43,692 nucleotides of DNA. Source: Akkermansia sp. Its GTDB lineage: Bacteria; Verrucomicrobiota; Verrucomicrobiia; Verrucomicrobiales; Akkermansiaceae. How positions within the stretch are numbered: the first letter of the stretch is position 1; each line of letters begins with the position of its first letter. The notes under the pieces were generated by a model. The model was given only the letters and a program-made list of their open reading frames with translations, did no database searches and was not told the origin of the DNA. The position numbers and the translations under genes are program-made. The stretch lies in contig JAFSEZ010000036.1 in assembly GCA_017435505.1 (NCBI GenBank), forward strand, positions 1 through 43,692. The letters are read 5' to 3'. This document shows, in pieces, positions 30,416 to 38,935 of this stretch.

Positions 30416-32341
30416 ATGAGTACAGAAAACACAGCCGCCGCGACGTCTCCCTCGCTTCCCCCTGTGAAAAAAACATTTGCATGGTACCTGCGTGCCTTGG
30501 TGTGCTTGGTGGGTGGTGCCATCATGGCCATGGCCTATCCTCCATACGATTTGAATGAGCTGGTATGGGTAGGTCTGCTACCGCTGCTGTGTGTACTGTG
30601 GACCGGGACTGTGAGCAAGAAAGCCGCTTTTGCCTATGGGTGGCTGTATGGCATGGGGTGGTATTGCGTGAGCTTTTGGTGGATTCACAACGTGGGAGAG
30701 GTATTCAACATTCCCCTGCCCGTTTTCCTGCTGATTGCATTCTTCCCGCTCATGACGGTCTATTCCTGTCTGCCGGGGCTTTGGGCAGTATTTGCCGCAA
30801 GCGTGCTGCGTCCCTCTCTGCAAGCGGGGCCCAACACAGATGGCATGACCTCCGATGCTCGCAAGCTGGCTTGGCACAACTGGGCCGTGGGGGATTTGCT
30901 CTCCACCGTGCGCAGTGCGGTAGGTTGCGGCGCGCTCTGGGTGTGCATTGAGTGGCTACGAGCCAATGGCACCTTGGGATTCAGCTGGAATAGCCTTGGC
31001 ATGGCGCTGTACGATGGGTTGGCCTTTGCCCAATGGGCAGAGTTCACCGGAACCGCAGCTCTGTCATTCATCCCGGTATTCACTACGGTCATCCTCTGGG
31101 GAGCATTCCGCCGCAGCGTGATGCACTTCAAGGGAGCAGGCCGAGCCAACCGGCCTTGGGATTTCTACGGCTGCGTGGTTATACTCTTCCTCTTGTTCTC
31201 CGGGGGCATGGCCTTGTCTGCAGCCAACTCTGCCACCAAACTCGCCCACAAACCCGGCGTATACACCCTGCCGGTCATGGGCGTACAAATCAACTTGGAC
31301 CAAACAAGCCGCATTCAGAATGGCGGCGGCCCCTACTTGTACGGCATTTATCTGCGCGCCACCAAGGCCGCATTTGATGACATTCAGCAAAAGACGGTAC
31401 AGCAAGCCATGAAAAACCCGGATGTGGGTATCACCCAGCGCTTGCCACTGTGGGTAGTGTGGCCGGAAAGCGCCATGGGTTGCCCCATCTGGCGAAACAC
31501 CTCCACAAGCAAGCTATCCCCCGATGCCGCCACCTGTGATGTATTCTTCCACGAGGAATACGGGCTGCCCAAGGTGCGCCAACTCATCCGCGAGATGGGC
31601 GGGCAGGATTTTGTGCTCTTCACCGGGGTAGATGAGTGCCTGCTGGAACTCAACCCCCAAACAAAGCTTTTAGAACCCCATGGCATGCACAACTCTCTGG
31701 CCTGCATTCCCGCCGGATTCGAAAGCATTTTCACCGTTTCCAAACAACACCTGATGCCCTTTGGCGAGTATATCCCCCTGGCTGATAGTGTGGAGTGGAT
31801 CAACCGCAGCTACACAGAAATCACCGGCACGCAGGTGGGGGACGGCATCCGCCCCGGTTCCGGCTCGGAGCCCATGACTGTACCTGTGCCCGGCACGGAC
31901 AAAACGGTGGGTGTCATCCCCGCTATCTGCTATGAAGACACCGTAGGGCGACTGCTCACCAAGTTCGTGCGCAAGGGGCCTCAAGTCATCATCAATGTGA
32001 GCAACGACGGTTGGTTCCTCGATTCTGCCTGCGGTGTACAGCAGGCTCGCAATGCCGCTTTCCGTTGCATAGAGCTGCGGCGCCCCATGGTGCGCGCGGC
32101 CAACATGGGGGTTACCTGCTCCATTGCCCCCAACGGCGCGTTCATTGATGCACTGCTGGCGGCAGATGGCACTCCGCATCTACCCGGCTACAGCTACGCA
32201 GAACTCCCCATCGACACAAATGCCGGGTTCACCCTTTATGCGCTCTTTGGTGATTGGGCTGTAGCACTGTGTGCTTTCATTGTGCTGGTGCTCACGCTGC
32301 GGGCAATTCTGCGCAGAAAATCCACCCATAAGCCATCTTAA
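30416..32341 (+). CDS. lnt: Apolipoprotein N-acyltransferase
   Basis: A 641-residue inner-membrane enzyme that adds the third acyl chain to lipoproteins. The N-terminal half has about six membrane helices (from about residue 28), including the conserved MAYPPYDL region. The C-terminal half is a carbon-nitrogen hydrolase domain with the catalytic Glu in VVWPESAMG, the PFGEYIPLAD loop, the catalytic Cys in AICYEDTVGR and VSNDGWF. It is longer than E. coli Lnt (512), largely from insertions in the periplasmic domain. Its presence supports a diderm with tri-acylated lipoproteins. Confidence 0.93.
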   Translation: MSTENTAAATSPSLPPVKKTFAWYLRALVCLVGGAIMAMAYPPYDLNELVWVGLLPLLCVLWTGTVSKKAAFAYGWLYGMGWYCVSFWWIHNVGEVFNIPLPVFLLIAFFPLMTVYSCLPGLWAVFAASVLRPSLQAGPNTDGMTSDARKLAWHNWAVGDLLSTVRSAVGCGALWVCIEWLRANGTLGFSWNSLGMALYDGLAFAQWAEFTGTAALSFIPVFTTVILWGAFRRSVMHFKGAGRANRPWDFYGCVVILFLLFSGGMALSAANSATKLAHKPGVYTLPVMGVQINLDQTSRIQNGGGPYLYGIYLRATKAAFDDIQQKTVQQAMKNPDVGITQRLPLWVVWPESAMGCPIWRNTSTSKLSPDAATCDVFFHEEYGLPKVRQLIREMGGQDFVLFTGVDECLLELNPQTKLLEPHGMHNSLACIPAGFESIFTVSKQHLMPFGEYIPLADSVEWINRSYTEITGTQVGDGIRPGSGSEPMTVPVPGTDKTVGVIPAICYEDTVGRLLTKFVRKGPQVIINVSNDGWFLDSACGVQQARNAAFRCIELRRPMVRAANMGVTCSIAPNGAFIDALLAADGTPHLPGYSYAELPIDTNAGFTLYALFGDWAVALCAFIVLVLTLRAILRRKSTHKPS

Positions 32342-32445
32342 CACCTCCGCGACAGCGGGCGGGTGACAGAACCACTCACACAACGGAAGGTGCAAACCCG
32401 GAGTGCGGCGGAGAGCTATCTATGTGCCGTGGGGAATTTCCCCCT

Positions 32446-32636
32446 CCATTACGCCCGCAGGGCGTTCTTCACCATGGGCGCAGCCCATTCTTCACTACGA
32501 GCGTCAGCGAGTTCTTCATTCCGCTCGTCAGAGCGGTCTTCATAACGAGTGAAACGAGTTCTTCTCACCATCGGAGCCATCGTTTTTCGTTCCGGGCGTT
32601 CGCCCTCCACCCATTGGGTTGCGCTTTATGTCACCC
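32446..32636 (+). repeat. TTCTTCA-spaced stem-loop repeat, copy A1
   Basis: TTCTTCA-type spacers begin at 32465, 32488, 32512, 32536 and 32559, a period of 23-24 nt. Between them lie ACGCCC-GCA-GGGCGT, ATGGGC-GCA-GCCCAT and CCGCTC-GTCA-GAGCGG stems plus two GAG-rich modules. The 3' extension to 32636 is shared with copy B1. Confidence 0.85.
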
Positions 32637-33108
32637 TGCGCTTCGCGCACCGCTGGCGCGGCTTCCGTCTTCGCCAAGGCTCCGCCGAGACAAGTCGGGG
32701 TTCGTATGCGTCATGTGTTACATATCTAGGGGGCAAGCCCCCTGTCTACCGTATTTCACCCCTTGCGGGGTTCTCACATTCGCCGCGCTTTATGCGCGGA
32801 ATTCACATACACACGGGGCGCATTCGCCCCGCAAAATCAAGAGTCCCGGAGGGACGGCATAGAGTAGGCAGGGGGCTTGCCCCCTGCATTGCAATAAAAA
32901 ACAAACCGGAACCCCGCCAGCCGCGGCGAAGCGCAGGGTGGCATAATGCCCCGCACCACACGTATGCCCCGCTTTATGCCGCCCCGCAAATGCGGGGCTC
33001 TCATCTTGCCGCGGCGCAAGCCGCGGGGAATATTCCACATTGTGCATTTTTCATTGTTTATTGTGCATTTCCCTGTTCCCGGAGGCGCAAGCCTCCTTCT
33101 TCCCCCCG

Positions 33109-33137
33109 CCATTACGCCCGCAGGGCGTTCTTCACCA
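33109..33137 (+). repeat. Partial copy A2 of the stem-loop repeat
   Basis: It keeps the first module (ACGCCC-GCA-GGGCGT), the first TTCTTCA spacer and the start of the second module, then diverges. It lies 108 nt before the infC stop. Confidence 0.75.
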
Positions 33138-33190
33138 AGGGTGGGCTGGTTGTGCCTCACTGCTGGGTATCCATATACCCATTATGAAAA

Positions 33191-33219
33191 AAATAAGCTC
33201 CCAATCGGGAGCTTATTTT
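33191..33219. terminator. Bidirectional terminator downstream of infC
   Basis: A long stem (AAATAAGCTCCC paired with GGGAGCTTATTT around AATC) has T-runs on both strands. It ends the thrS-infC transcript and would also stop read-through from lnt and the repeat array. Confidence 0.85.
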
Positions 33220-33244
33220 GCGTAATCAGACAATAATAAAAGAA

Positions 33245-33898
33245 TCAAATATCATCCTCGGCATCGAAATCATCGGATTCGGTGTCGAAATCCTCATCCT
33301 CGTACTTCTTGAATTTCTTGACACGCTGGTTGGCGGGAAGCGGGGAGAGCACCATGGTAACGGTGTTACCGGCCAGCTTAGCCGGCTGGTCTACCTGGCC
33401 CATCGTCTTCATGTCTTCCACCACCTTGGCCATGACTTCCAAACCGAGCTGCTGGTGAGCATTCTCACGGCCACGGAAACGGAGTTGGAAACGCACCTTG
33501 TGCCCATGGTCCAAGAATTGTTCGGTGCGGCTCATCTTGACGTTGTAGTCATTGACATCCGTACCGATACGGAGCTTGATTTCCTTCATGCGCACAACTT
33601 TGGCCTTGTTGTTCTTCTGTAACTTGGCCTGCATGTACTTGTATTTCCCGTAGTCGATGAGTCGGCACACGGGCGGATCAGCATTGGGAGCAACCTCTAC
33701 GAGGTCGAGACCGATTTCCTTGGCCTTGGCAAGCGCATCGCGTGTTGCCATGACTCCGAGTTGGTCGCCCTTGGCGGTGACCACGCGCACGCGCGGGGCT
33801 CGGATGCGGTCGTTGACACGGATTTGCGGTGTTTTGTTGGACTGATCGCGACGATTGTTGCGATTGCCTTGGGGTGTATTTTTCTGTGGGGCTGGCAC
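33245..33898 (-). CDS. infC: Translation initiation factor IF-3
   Basis: A 217-residue IF-3, which controls start-codon selection on the 30S subunit. The N-terminal domain has VNDRIRAPRVRVV and the linker region LVEVAPNADPPVCRLIDYGK. The C-terminal domain has RMKEIKLR, HGHKVRFQLRFRGRE and the VVEDMK segment. An acidic tail (EDEDFDTESDDFDAEDD) extends beyond the usual end. The start is a GTG at 33898, since no in-frame ATG precedes the conserved part; non-ATG starts are known for infC autoregulation. It follows thrS by 89 nt, the classic order, but rpmI and rplT do not follow. Confidence 0.93.
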   Translation of the reverse strand: MPAPQKNTPQGNRNNRRDQSNKTPQIRVNDRIRAPRVRVVTAKGDQLGVMATRDALAKAKEIGLDLVEVAPNADPPVCRLIDYGKYKYMQAKLQKNNKAKVVRMKEIKLRIGTDVNDYNVKMSRTEQFLDHGHKVRFQLRFRGRENAHQQLGLEVMAKVVEDMKTMGQVDQPAKLAGNTVTMVLSPLPANQRVKKFKKYEDEDFDTESDDFDAEDDI

Positions 33899-33987
33899 TT
33901 GAGTGTGTGTTGTTGTTTGTCTGGTGTGTTTCTATGGTGATGAGTGGCAGGCACTTGGTAGCACCTGCCGCTCAAAGGGGGATAAAA

Positions 33988-35913
33988 TCAAGCTTCCGTT
34001 TCCTTTTTTTCGGGTGTGAAAGCAGGAGCGATGAGGCGGTTGTCGATTTCGGCGGTGAGAGCATCTACAAATTCCTCTACCGTCATGGTGCCGACGACAT
34101 CAAGCTCTCGGTGGCGGATAGAGACCTTGCCTTCCTCAGCCTCGCGCTGTCCCACCACGACCATGTAGGGGACACGATCCAAGCGGGCATTGCGAATCTT
34201 GGCACCAATCTTATCGGGAGCATCATCGAGCTTCACGCGCACAAACTTGGCCGCGAGAGTGGCGCGTACCTGTTCGGCAAAATCGGCCACCTTATCAGAG
34301 ATGGGCAGCACACGCACCTGCTCCGGGGCAAGCCAAGTGGGGAACTTGCCGGCAAAGTGCTCGATGAGCAAACCGGTGAAACGTTCCATGGAGCCGAAAG
34401 GAGCGCGGTGAATCATCACGGGGCGGTGTGGCTTGTTGTCGGCTCCGGTGTATGAGAGGTCGAATCGCTCAGGCAGGTTGTAGTCCACCTGCACCGTGCC
34501 AAGCTGCCAATCGCGGCCGATGACATCGCGCACAATGAAATCAATCTTCGGGCCGTAGAAAGCGGCCTCGTTCTCAGCCTCAATGTAGTCGAAACCATTT
34601 TCGGAGAGCACCTCGCGCAGAGCCTGTTCGGAGAGCTTCCAGTTCTCCACAGAGCCCACATATTTGGGGTCGGAGTAGTCCTTATCGCGCAGGGAAAGGC
34701 GCACACGGTAATCATTCATCTGCAAGGTACCGAGAATATGCTTCACGATGCCGATACACTGCTGCACTTCCTGCTTGATTTGGTCGGGGTGGCAGAAGAT
34801 GTGCGCATCGTCCTGCGTAAAGCCGCGCACGCGGGTCATGCCGCCCAGCTCGCCGCTCTGCTCCCAGCGGTACACAGTTCCGAACTCTGCCAAACGCACG
34901 GGCAAATCGCGGTAGGAGTGCGGGTCATTGGCATAGATGCGGATGTGGTGCGGGCAATTCATGGGCTTGAGCATAAACCCGCTGATAGTCTTGGTGTCCA
35001 AGGCATTGAAAAGATCCGCACAGCTGGCATTTTCATCGCGCAGTCGCTTGAAATCATCCGGGTCGGGGATGGGCGGGAACTGGCTTTCCTTGTAGTGTTC
35101 CCAGTGGCCGCTGGTCATGTAGAGATCAAGCTTACCGATATTGGGGGTGTACACCTGGGAGTAACCGATGCGGTCGAGCTCCTCGGTGATAAAGTCCTGC
35201 AACTCGCGGCGAATGATAGCGCCCTTGGGCTTCCAGAGAATGAGCCCCTGCCCCACCATCTCATCAATGGCAAAGAGACCAAGCTCGCGGCCCAAGCGGC
35301 GGTGATCGCGCTTCTTGGCTTCCTCCAGGCGGGCCAAGTGCTCATCCAGCTGGGTGCGGTTGGGGAAACAGGTGCCGTAGATGCGCTGCAAGCGGGGGCC
35401 GGAAGCATCGCCCATGTAGTAGGCAGAGGCCACACTCATCACCTTGAAAGCCTTGCAGTTGCCGGTGCGTCCCACGTGCGGGCCGGCGCACAGGTCGGTA
35501 AACTCGCCGTTGCGGTAGATGGATATTTCCTCGCCCTCAGGGATACGGTTCAGTAAATCCACCTTGAACTTAGAAGGTACAGAACGCGGGCCGCTTGCGC
35601 CCAGCTCACCGCTCTGAGCCATCTGCATAGCTTCCTCGCGCGTGACAGTGGTGCGCTCAAAAGTCTGGTTTTCCTTGACGATTTTTTTCATTTCCGCCTC
35701 AATCTGCTCAAACTCGGCGGTGGAGATGTTGTGGTCAAGTTCAATATCATAGTAGAAACCATTTTCCACAGCAGGGCCGCCTGCAAGCTGGGCTTGGGGC
35801 CAAATGCGGCAGATGGCGGCAGCCAGCACGTGTGCACAGGAGTGGCGCAGGCGCTCCAAATCGCTGGCTTGATTTCGTTGTTCTAAAGTCTTGCGTTCTT
35901 TTTGTTCAGACAT
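33988..35913 (-). CDS. thrS: Threonine--tRNA ligase without an N-terminal TGS domain
   Basis: A 641-residue class II synthetase that charges tRNA-Thr. The editing domain has RHSCAHVL (about residue 24) and DLCAGPHVG. The catalytic core has MNCPHHIRIYAND (zinc Cys), the motif 2 segment YRWEQSGELGGMTRVRGFTQDD, and a late motif 3 region with APFGSMERFTGLLIEHF. The anticodon-binding domain follows (RVLPISDKVADFA). In E. coli the HSCAH motif lies near residue 73; here it is near 25, so the ubiquitin-like TGS domain is missing. Total length is kept by internal insertions. Confidence 0.94.
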   Translation of the reverse strand: MSEQKERKTLEQRNQASDLERLRHSCAHVLAAAICRIWPQAQLAGGPAVENGFYYDIELDHNISTAEFEQIEAEMKKIVKENQTFERTTVTREEAMQMAQSGELGASGPRSVPSKFKVDLLNRIPEGEEISIYRNGEFTDLCAGPHVGRTGNCKAFKVMSVASAYYMGDASGPRLQRIYGTCFPNRTQLDEHLARLEEAKKRDHRRLGRELGLFAIDEMVGQGLILWKPKGAIIRRELQDFITEELDRIGYSQVYTPNIGKLDLYMTSGHWEHYKESQFPPIPDPDDFKRLRDENASCADLFNALDTKTISGFMLKPMNCPHHIRIYANDPHSYRDLPVRLAEFGTVYRWEQSGELGGMTRVRGFTQDDAHIFCHPDQIKQEVQQCIGIVKHILGTLQMNDYRVRLSLRDKDYSDPKYVGSVENWKLSEQALREVLSENGFDYIEAENEAAFYGPKIDFIVRDVIGRDWQLGTVQVDYNLPERFDLSYTGADNKPHRPVMIHRAPFGSMERFTGLLIEHFAGKFPTWLAPEQVRVLPISDKVADFAEQVRATLAAKFVRVKLDDAPDKIGAKIRNARLDRVPYMVVVGQREAEEGKVSIRHRELDVVGTMTVEEFVDALTAEIDNRLIAPAFTPEKKETEA

Positions 35914-36008
35914 ATCGTACTAAGTGAGCCTTTAATATCGCCTTTTCATGCGGATTTTTCAAGCATAATCAATGACACCGAGGGAATTTTCTTGCTAAAA
36001 AGGGGGAT

Positions 36009-36860
36009 TTACTTCTTTTTGCGCTTCCGGAGGCCGGGCAAGCCACCGCGGCGCGCGCGGATTTGCGTGCGAATCGAATTACACTTGATTTTGAGGCGCC
36101 TAAGCGGCTCGGTGATTTTGCGCCACAGTGATTCTTTGCGCGGGGATTGCCTACACGCCAAAACCATGCCGGCTGCATCATTTTGCCCAATGTCAGATGT
36201 TGCATCATCCTGCACACAAATAATGGGGTGCAGCACATATACCGATACGCCTTTCCAGTACGGCAAAAAATCGCGGTATAGCACATCTACGGCGCGGTAT
36301 CGGGAGAGCCATTCCCACACGTTGTCCTCCTTTGGCATGTGCGCCAGCAACTCATCATACAACTCGGCAGACACAATGTATGCGTGCGCGGCGATGACAC
36401 CATCCGTCTTCCACAATTCCAACCCTGCATTTTCCATGCAGCGGCGGCCATAGGGAGCCGGGCGATTGTAGCCCAAGTACAGCATGTAGGGACCGGTTAA
36501 TTCTACCAAGGCACGATTCAGCAGCTCTACGGCTCCGGGGTGTGGCTCGATAACAGCATCATCCTCAAAAACCATCACATGGCGCCATTGTTTCTCCTTG
36601 GCCCATTCTATCGCCTTGCGGTGAGCCAAAGCACAGCCCCCTGTGCCCCCCCAGAAACCCGCACGCTCACCTGTGCGCTCGGTGAACCAAGGGGCTTTGC
36701 CGAAGGTGGGCAACTCCCGCCCCACCACAGCGCTGATTCGTTGAATCTTCTCTTCCGGCAGGTACACACCGGCTTTTGCCATGAATTGAGCGAAGCGATC
36801 CGGGCGGCTATCCATATTGATAACAGCGATGCCATCTATGTGTTCCAGAATCTTCTTCAT
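36009..36860 (-). CDS. Glycosyltransferase family 25 protein
   Basis: A 283-residue glycosyltransferase of the LPS galactosyltransferase (GT25) kind. Landmarks are IDGIAVINMDSRPDRF near the N-terminus, GTGGCALAHRKAIEWA (about 85-100) and the acidic metal motif MVFEDDAVI. A later AAHAYIVSAELYDEL and a very basic C-terminus (RARRGGLPGLRKRKKK) suit membrane association. The ATG at 36860 is chosen because conservation starts there, 28 nt after the cupin gene. It is the last gene of the sugar-activation operon and probably transfers the product to a surface glycan. Confidence 0.85.
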   Translation of the reverse strand: MKKILEHIDGIAVINMDSRPDRFAQFMAKAGVYLPEEKIQRISAVVGRELPTFGKAPWFTERTGERAGFWGGTGGCALAHRKAIEWAKEKQWRHVMVFEDDAVIEPHPGAVELLNRALVELTGPYMLYLGYNRPAPYGRRCMENAGLELWKTDGVIAAHAYIVSAELYDELLAHMPKEDNVWEWLSRYRAVDVLYRDFLPYWKGVSVYVLHPIICVQDDATSDIGQNDAAGMVLACRQSPRKESLWRKITEPLRRLKIKCNSIRTQIRARRGGLPGLRKRKKK

Positions 36861-36888
36861 AAGGATATTGCGTGTAGGGTGAGAGTTT

Positions 36889-37263
36889 TTATTGAATCCT
36901 GCCGTAGTCGTCGTTAAAGCGCTCAATATCCTCCTCGGAGAGGTAATCGCCCATCTGTACTTCAATAAGAGCCAGTGGCTTGTTGCTTTCATTGCTCAGG
37001 CGGTGCAGACTCCGGCAAGGGATGATGGTAGACTCGCCCACGCGCAGGTGAGTCACCGCCCCTTCGCAGAGCACCGTGGCCACACCCTCTGTCACAATCC
37101 AACGCTCCGTGCGGTGCTGGTGGCGCTGCAATGAAATTCTCCCACCCGGTCGCACATAAATCTTTTTGACAACGACGTGAGATTGCAAATCCAACACTTG
37201 CCACTCGCCCCACGGGCGCTCTCCACGGTCACCCACCTTGTATGTTGTATATGATTCACTCAT
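36889..37263 (-). CDS. Cupin of the type II mannose-6-phosphate isomerase C-terminal kind
   Basis: A 124-residue stand-alone cupin. RPWGEWQVL, the metal-binding motif GGRISLQRHQHRTERW, the second cupin motif IIPCRSLHRL, and the closing IEVQMGDYLSEEDIERFNDDYGR match the C-terminal domain of bifunctional ManC/PMI-II enzymes, which interconverts fructose 6-phosphate and mannose 6-phosphate. Here it is separate from the pyrophosphorylase half. It overlaps the upstream nucleotidyltransferase by 4 nt (ATGA), a sign of coupled translation. Its exact sugar phosphate is not known. Confidence 0.85.
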   Translation of the reverse strand: MSESYTTYKVGDRGERPWGEWQVLDLQSHVVVKKIYVRPGGRISLQRHQHRTERWIVTEGVATVLCEGAVTHLRVGESTIIPCRSLHRLSNESNKPLALIEVQMGDYLSEEDIERFNDDYGRIQ

Positions 37264-37679
37264 TTCTTCAACGTTTCGCGTATACTAGTGGTAGAACGCT
37301 GCGGCAGCCCGGCATGCGGTGTGCGCGAGCTTATCACATAACGTATCCCCTTCGATTCCACAAAGGCACGTTTTTCATCACTCGTGCCATCTGCATTCAC
37401 AAAGAAAATGTCCGGTTTCACCTCATCAAGCAAGGGTGCAAAGTCCAATATCCTGCCTGTATCCGGCCCTATATAAACCTTTTTGACGAAGCGAATAGCC
37501 TCCAGCATGTACTTGCGCTCCTGCTCATTGTACATCGTCTTGCGCTTCTTGAGCTGCCACACCGTCTCATCAGACCCCAAAGAAACGTACACATCCCCAT
37601 AGCTTGCCGCTTCCTCCAAAAAGGCAATGTGGCCGCTGTGCAACACGTCAAAACAACCGGATACAAATACTTTCGGCAT
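37260..37679 (-). CDS. Small nucleotidyltransferase (cytidylyl-/adenylyltransferase family)
   Basis: A 139-residue nucleotidyltransferase of the HIGH superfamily, like RfaE domain II or TagD. The signature GCFDVLHSGHIAFLEEA is at the N-terminus, and the C-terminal SSRTPHAGLPQRSTTSIRE contains the conserved Ser/Thr/Arg end typical of the group. It would couple a sugar or polyol phosphate to CMP or AMP. The ATG at 37679 is set by conservation. It is 27 nt after the fusion gene, whose N-terminal domain is its paralogue. Confidence 0.83.
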   Translation of the reverse strand: MPKVFVSGCFDVLHSGHIAFLEEAASYGDVYVSLGSDETVWQLKKRKTMYNEQERKYMLEAIRFVKKVYIGPDTGRILDFAPLLDEVKPDIFFVNADGTSDEKRAFVESKGIRYVISSRTPHAGLPQRSTTSIRETLKK

Positions 37680-37706
37680 ACTCCTCACAAATGTTAGAAA
37701 GAACAA

Positions 37707-38861
37707 TCAACGAATCACTCCACGCTCACGCAGGCGCTCCACATAGCAGGGCTCCCACGGTACTTGCTCATCCTTACCAAAGGTGCGGCAATAAGGCTCC
37801 ACAGGGTACAAATCCGGGCAGGAAGCCAGCGCCTCTGCACGGGCTTCTTCGGTTTCGTACAGATACACCGCATAGCCGCCGTGGCCGCCACCGCAATACT
37901 TGTGGGCCAGAGAATCGCCTATACGCTCCAGCGGCAGCATCCCTTCTTCCAACTGCAATTGGTAGCTCAACTGCACCGCCACAGCCAACACAGTAATATC
38001 CTGCTGCAGCACACCCAAGCGAGCCACACGCGCCGCCTTGGCAATTTTGCTGAAATTGCGCTCCAACGAAGCCAAACCCGGCGTATCGTGCTTGATTTGC
38101 GTATCAAACACCGCCATCCTCCCCTTGAGGAAGGCACCCGTATTCTTGAAATCCAACTCAGGATAGCGGCCGGATTTCCACACACAAGCACCAGTTTCTG
38201 CAATAACAGCGGGGTCTTGCCACCCCACACCAAGCCCCAATTCCGAGTGCACGGGATCCCATCCGTTCAACACGCTCCAACCACCGCTGCCGCCAAGACC
38301 GGCGCCCTGGCGGTAGTTCCATTCCTTGAGGGAAACGGTGGGCGAAATGGAGCAATTGACCACATACTCACCCGCTATGGCATTGGCCGGCACATCCAAC
38401 CATCCACCGGCAAAATCCACCCGCAGCGGCACATGAGCCGGGGCTTTGATGCGCTCCAACACCTGCGTGCTGCTCGTTTGTTTCCCCTCAGGGGCTGTTT
38501 TTTCCAGCACCACAAACTCAGCCCCCGTTTCAGCGCACAGCTCGCGCTTGGCATCCATGTACAAATCATCCGTGGTAACCGCCAAAATATCCGGTTTGCA
38601 CTGCAAAAATGCCGACTTGAAAGAAAGCTTCTTGTCCGCATCCGTGGAGAGAATGACCTCATCTATCATGTCAATAGCATGCAACAACGCAAGCTTATCG
38701 CTATCCTCCAACACAGATTTCTTGTCGTACAACTGCCACAGCAAATCTGCCGGCGGAAACGATACAATCAGATAATCCCCCAGTGCCCTTGCATCCCGAA
38801 AAAACTGTATATGCCCGGCATGCAACACATTAAAAGCACCGGAAACAAAAACTTTTTTCAT
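37707..38861 (-). CDS. Nucleotidyltransferase-GHMP kinase fusion protein
   Basis: A 384-residue two-domain enzyme. Residues 1-140 are a nucleotidyltransferase with GAFNVLHAGHIQFFRDA and the closing TSSTQVLERIK. Residues 145-384 resemble a GHMP sugar kinase: VPLRVDFAGGWLDVP (motif 1), GAGLGGSGG (motif 2, with Gly replacing part of the usual SSA) and KYCGGGHGGYAVYLYE (motif 3). Such a protein could phosphorylate a sugar and then activate it with a nucleotide, as in HddA/RfaE-like heptose pathways. The actual sugar is unknown. It is the first gene of a four-gene operon ending in a glycosyltransferase. Confidence 0.75.
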   Translation of the reverse strand: MKKVFVSGAFNVLHAGHIQFFRDARALGDYLIVSFPPADLLWQLYDKKSVLEDSDKLALLHAIDMIDEVILSTDADKKLSFKSAFLQCKPDILAVTTDDLYMDAKRELCAETGAEFVVLEKTAPEGKQTSSTQVLERIKAPAHVPLRVDFAGGWLDVPANAIAGEYVVNCSISPTVSLKEWNYRQGAGLGGSGGWSVLNGWDPVHSELGLGVGWQDPAVIAETGACVWKSGRYPELDFKNTGAFLKGRMAVFDTQIKHDTPGLASLERNFSKIAKAARVARLGVLQQDITVLAVAVQLSYQLQLEEGMLPLERIGDSLAHKYCGGGHGGYAVYLYETEEARAEALASCPDLYPVEPYCRTFGKDEQVPWEPCYVERLRERGVIR

Positions 38862-38899
38862 GTATATGCGCTGTGTTCAATCAATAAACAGGTAGGAAA

Positions 38900-38933
38900 C
38901 AACTTGCCACAGATAACGGAAAACGGCAAGTTG
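38900..38933 (-). terminator. Hairpin after the YqjD/YqjE-like operon
   Basis: A perfect 9-bp inverted repeat CAACTTGCC/GGCAAGTTG with a 16-nt loop begins right after the last gene of the operon. The following TTGTTTCC is a weak T-run. It also lies in the upstream region of the sugar operon. Confidence 0.5.
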
Positions 38934-38935
38934 AC

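Larger units (their letters stand above)
32342..33190. repeat. Hairpin-rich intergenic array A
   Basis: About 850 nt between converging lnt and infC with no credible gene. It holds one full repeat unit (32446-32636), a partial one (33109-33137) and many short GC-rich palindromes with tiny loops. Examples are GGGGGCAAGCCCCC (32729-32742), GGGGCGCATTCGCCCC, a CCGCGG-CGCAAG-type stem near 33010 and a GGAGG-CGCAAG-CCTCC near 33082. The open frames across it are products of the repeat and are not called. Confidence 0.8.

Noticed and set aside
32446..32636. CRISPR array
   Set aside because: The constant element is only about 7 nt and the intervening sequences are the same in every copy, so there are no unique spacers and no cas genes.
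32549..33187. Open frames of 140-210 codons across the hairpin arrays, also 43043-43687
   Set aside because: Their sequence is dictated by the repeat (Ser/Arg/Phe-rich). They have no homologous domain, and the 23-24 nt period does not keep one reading frame between modules.
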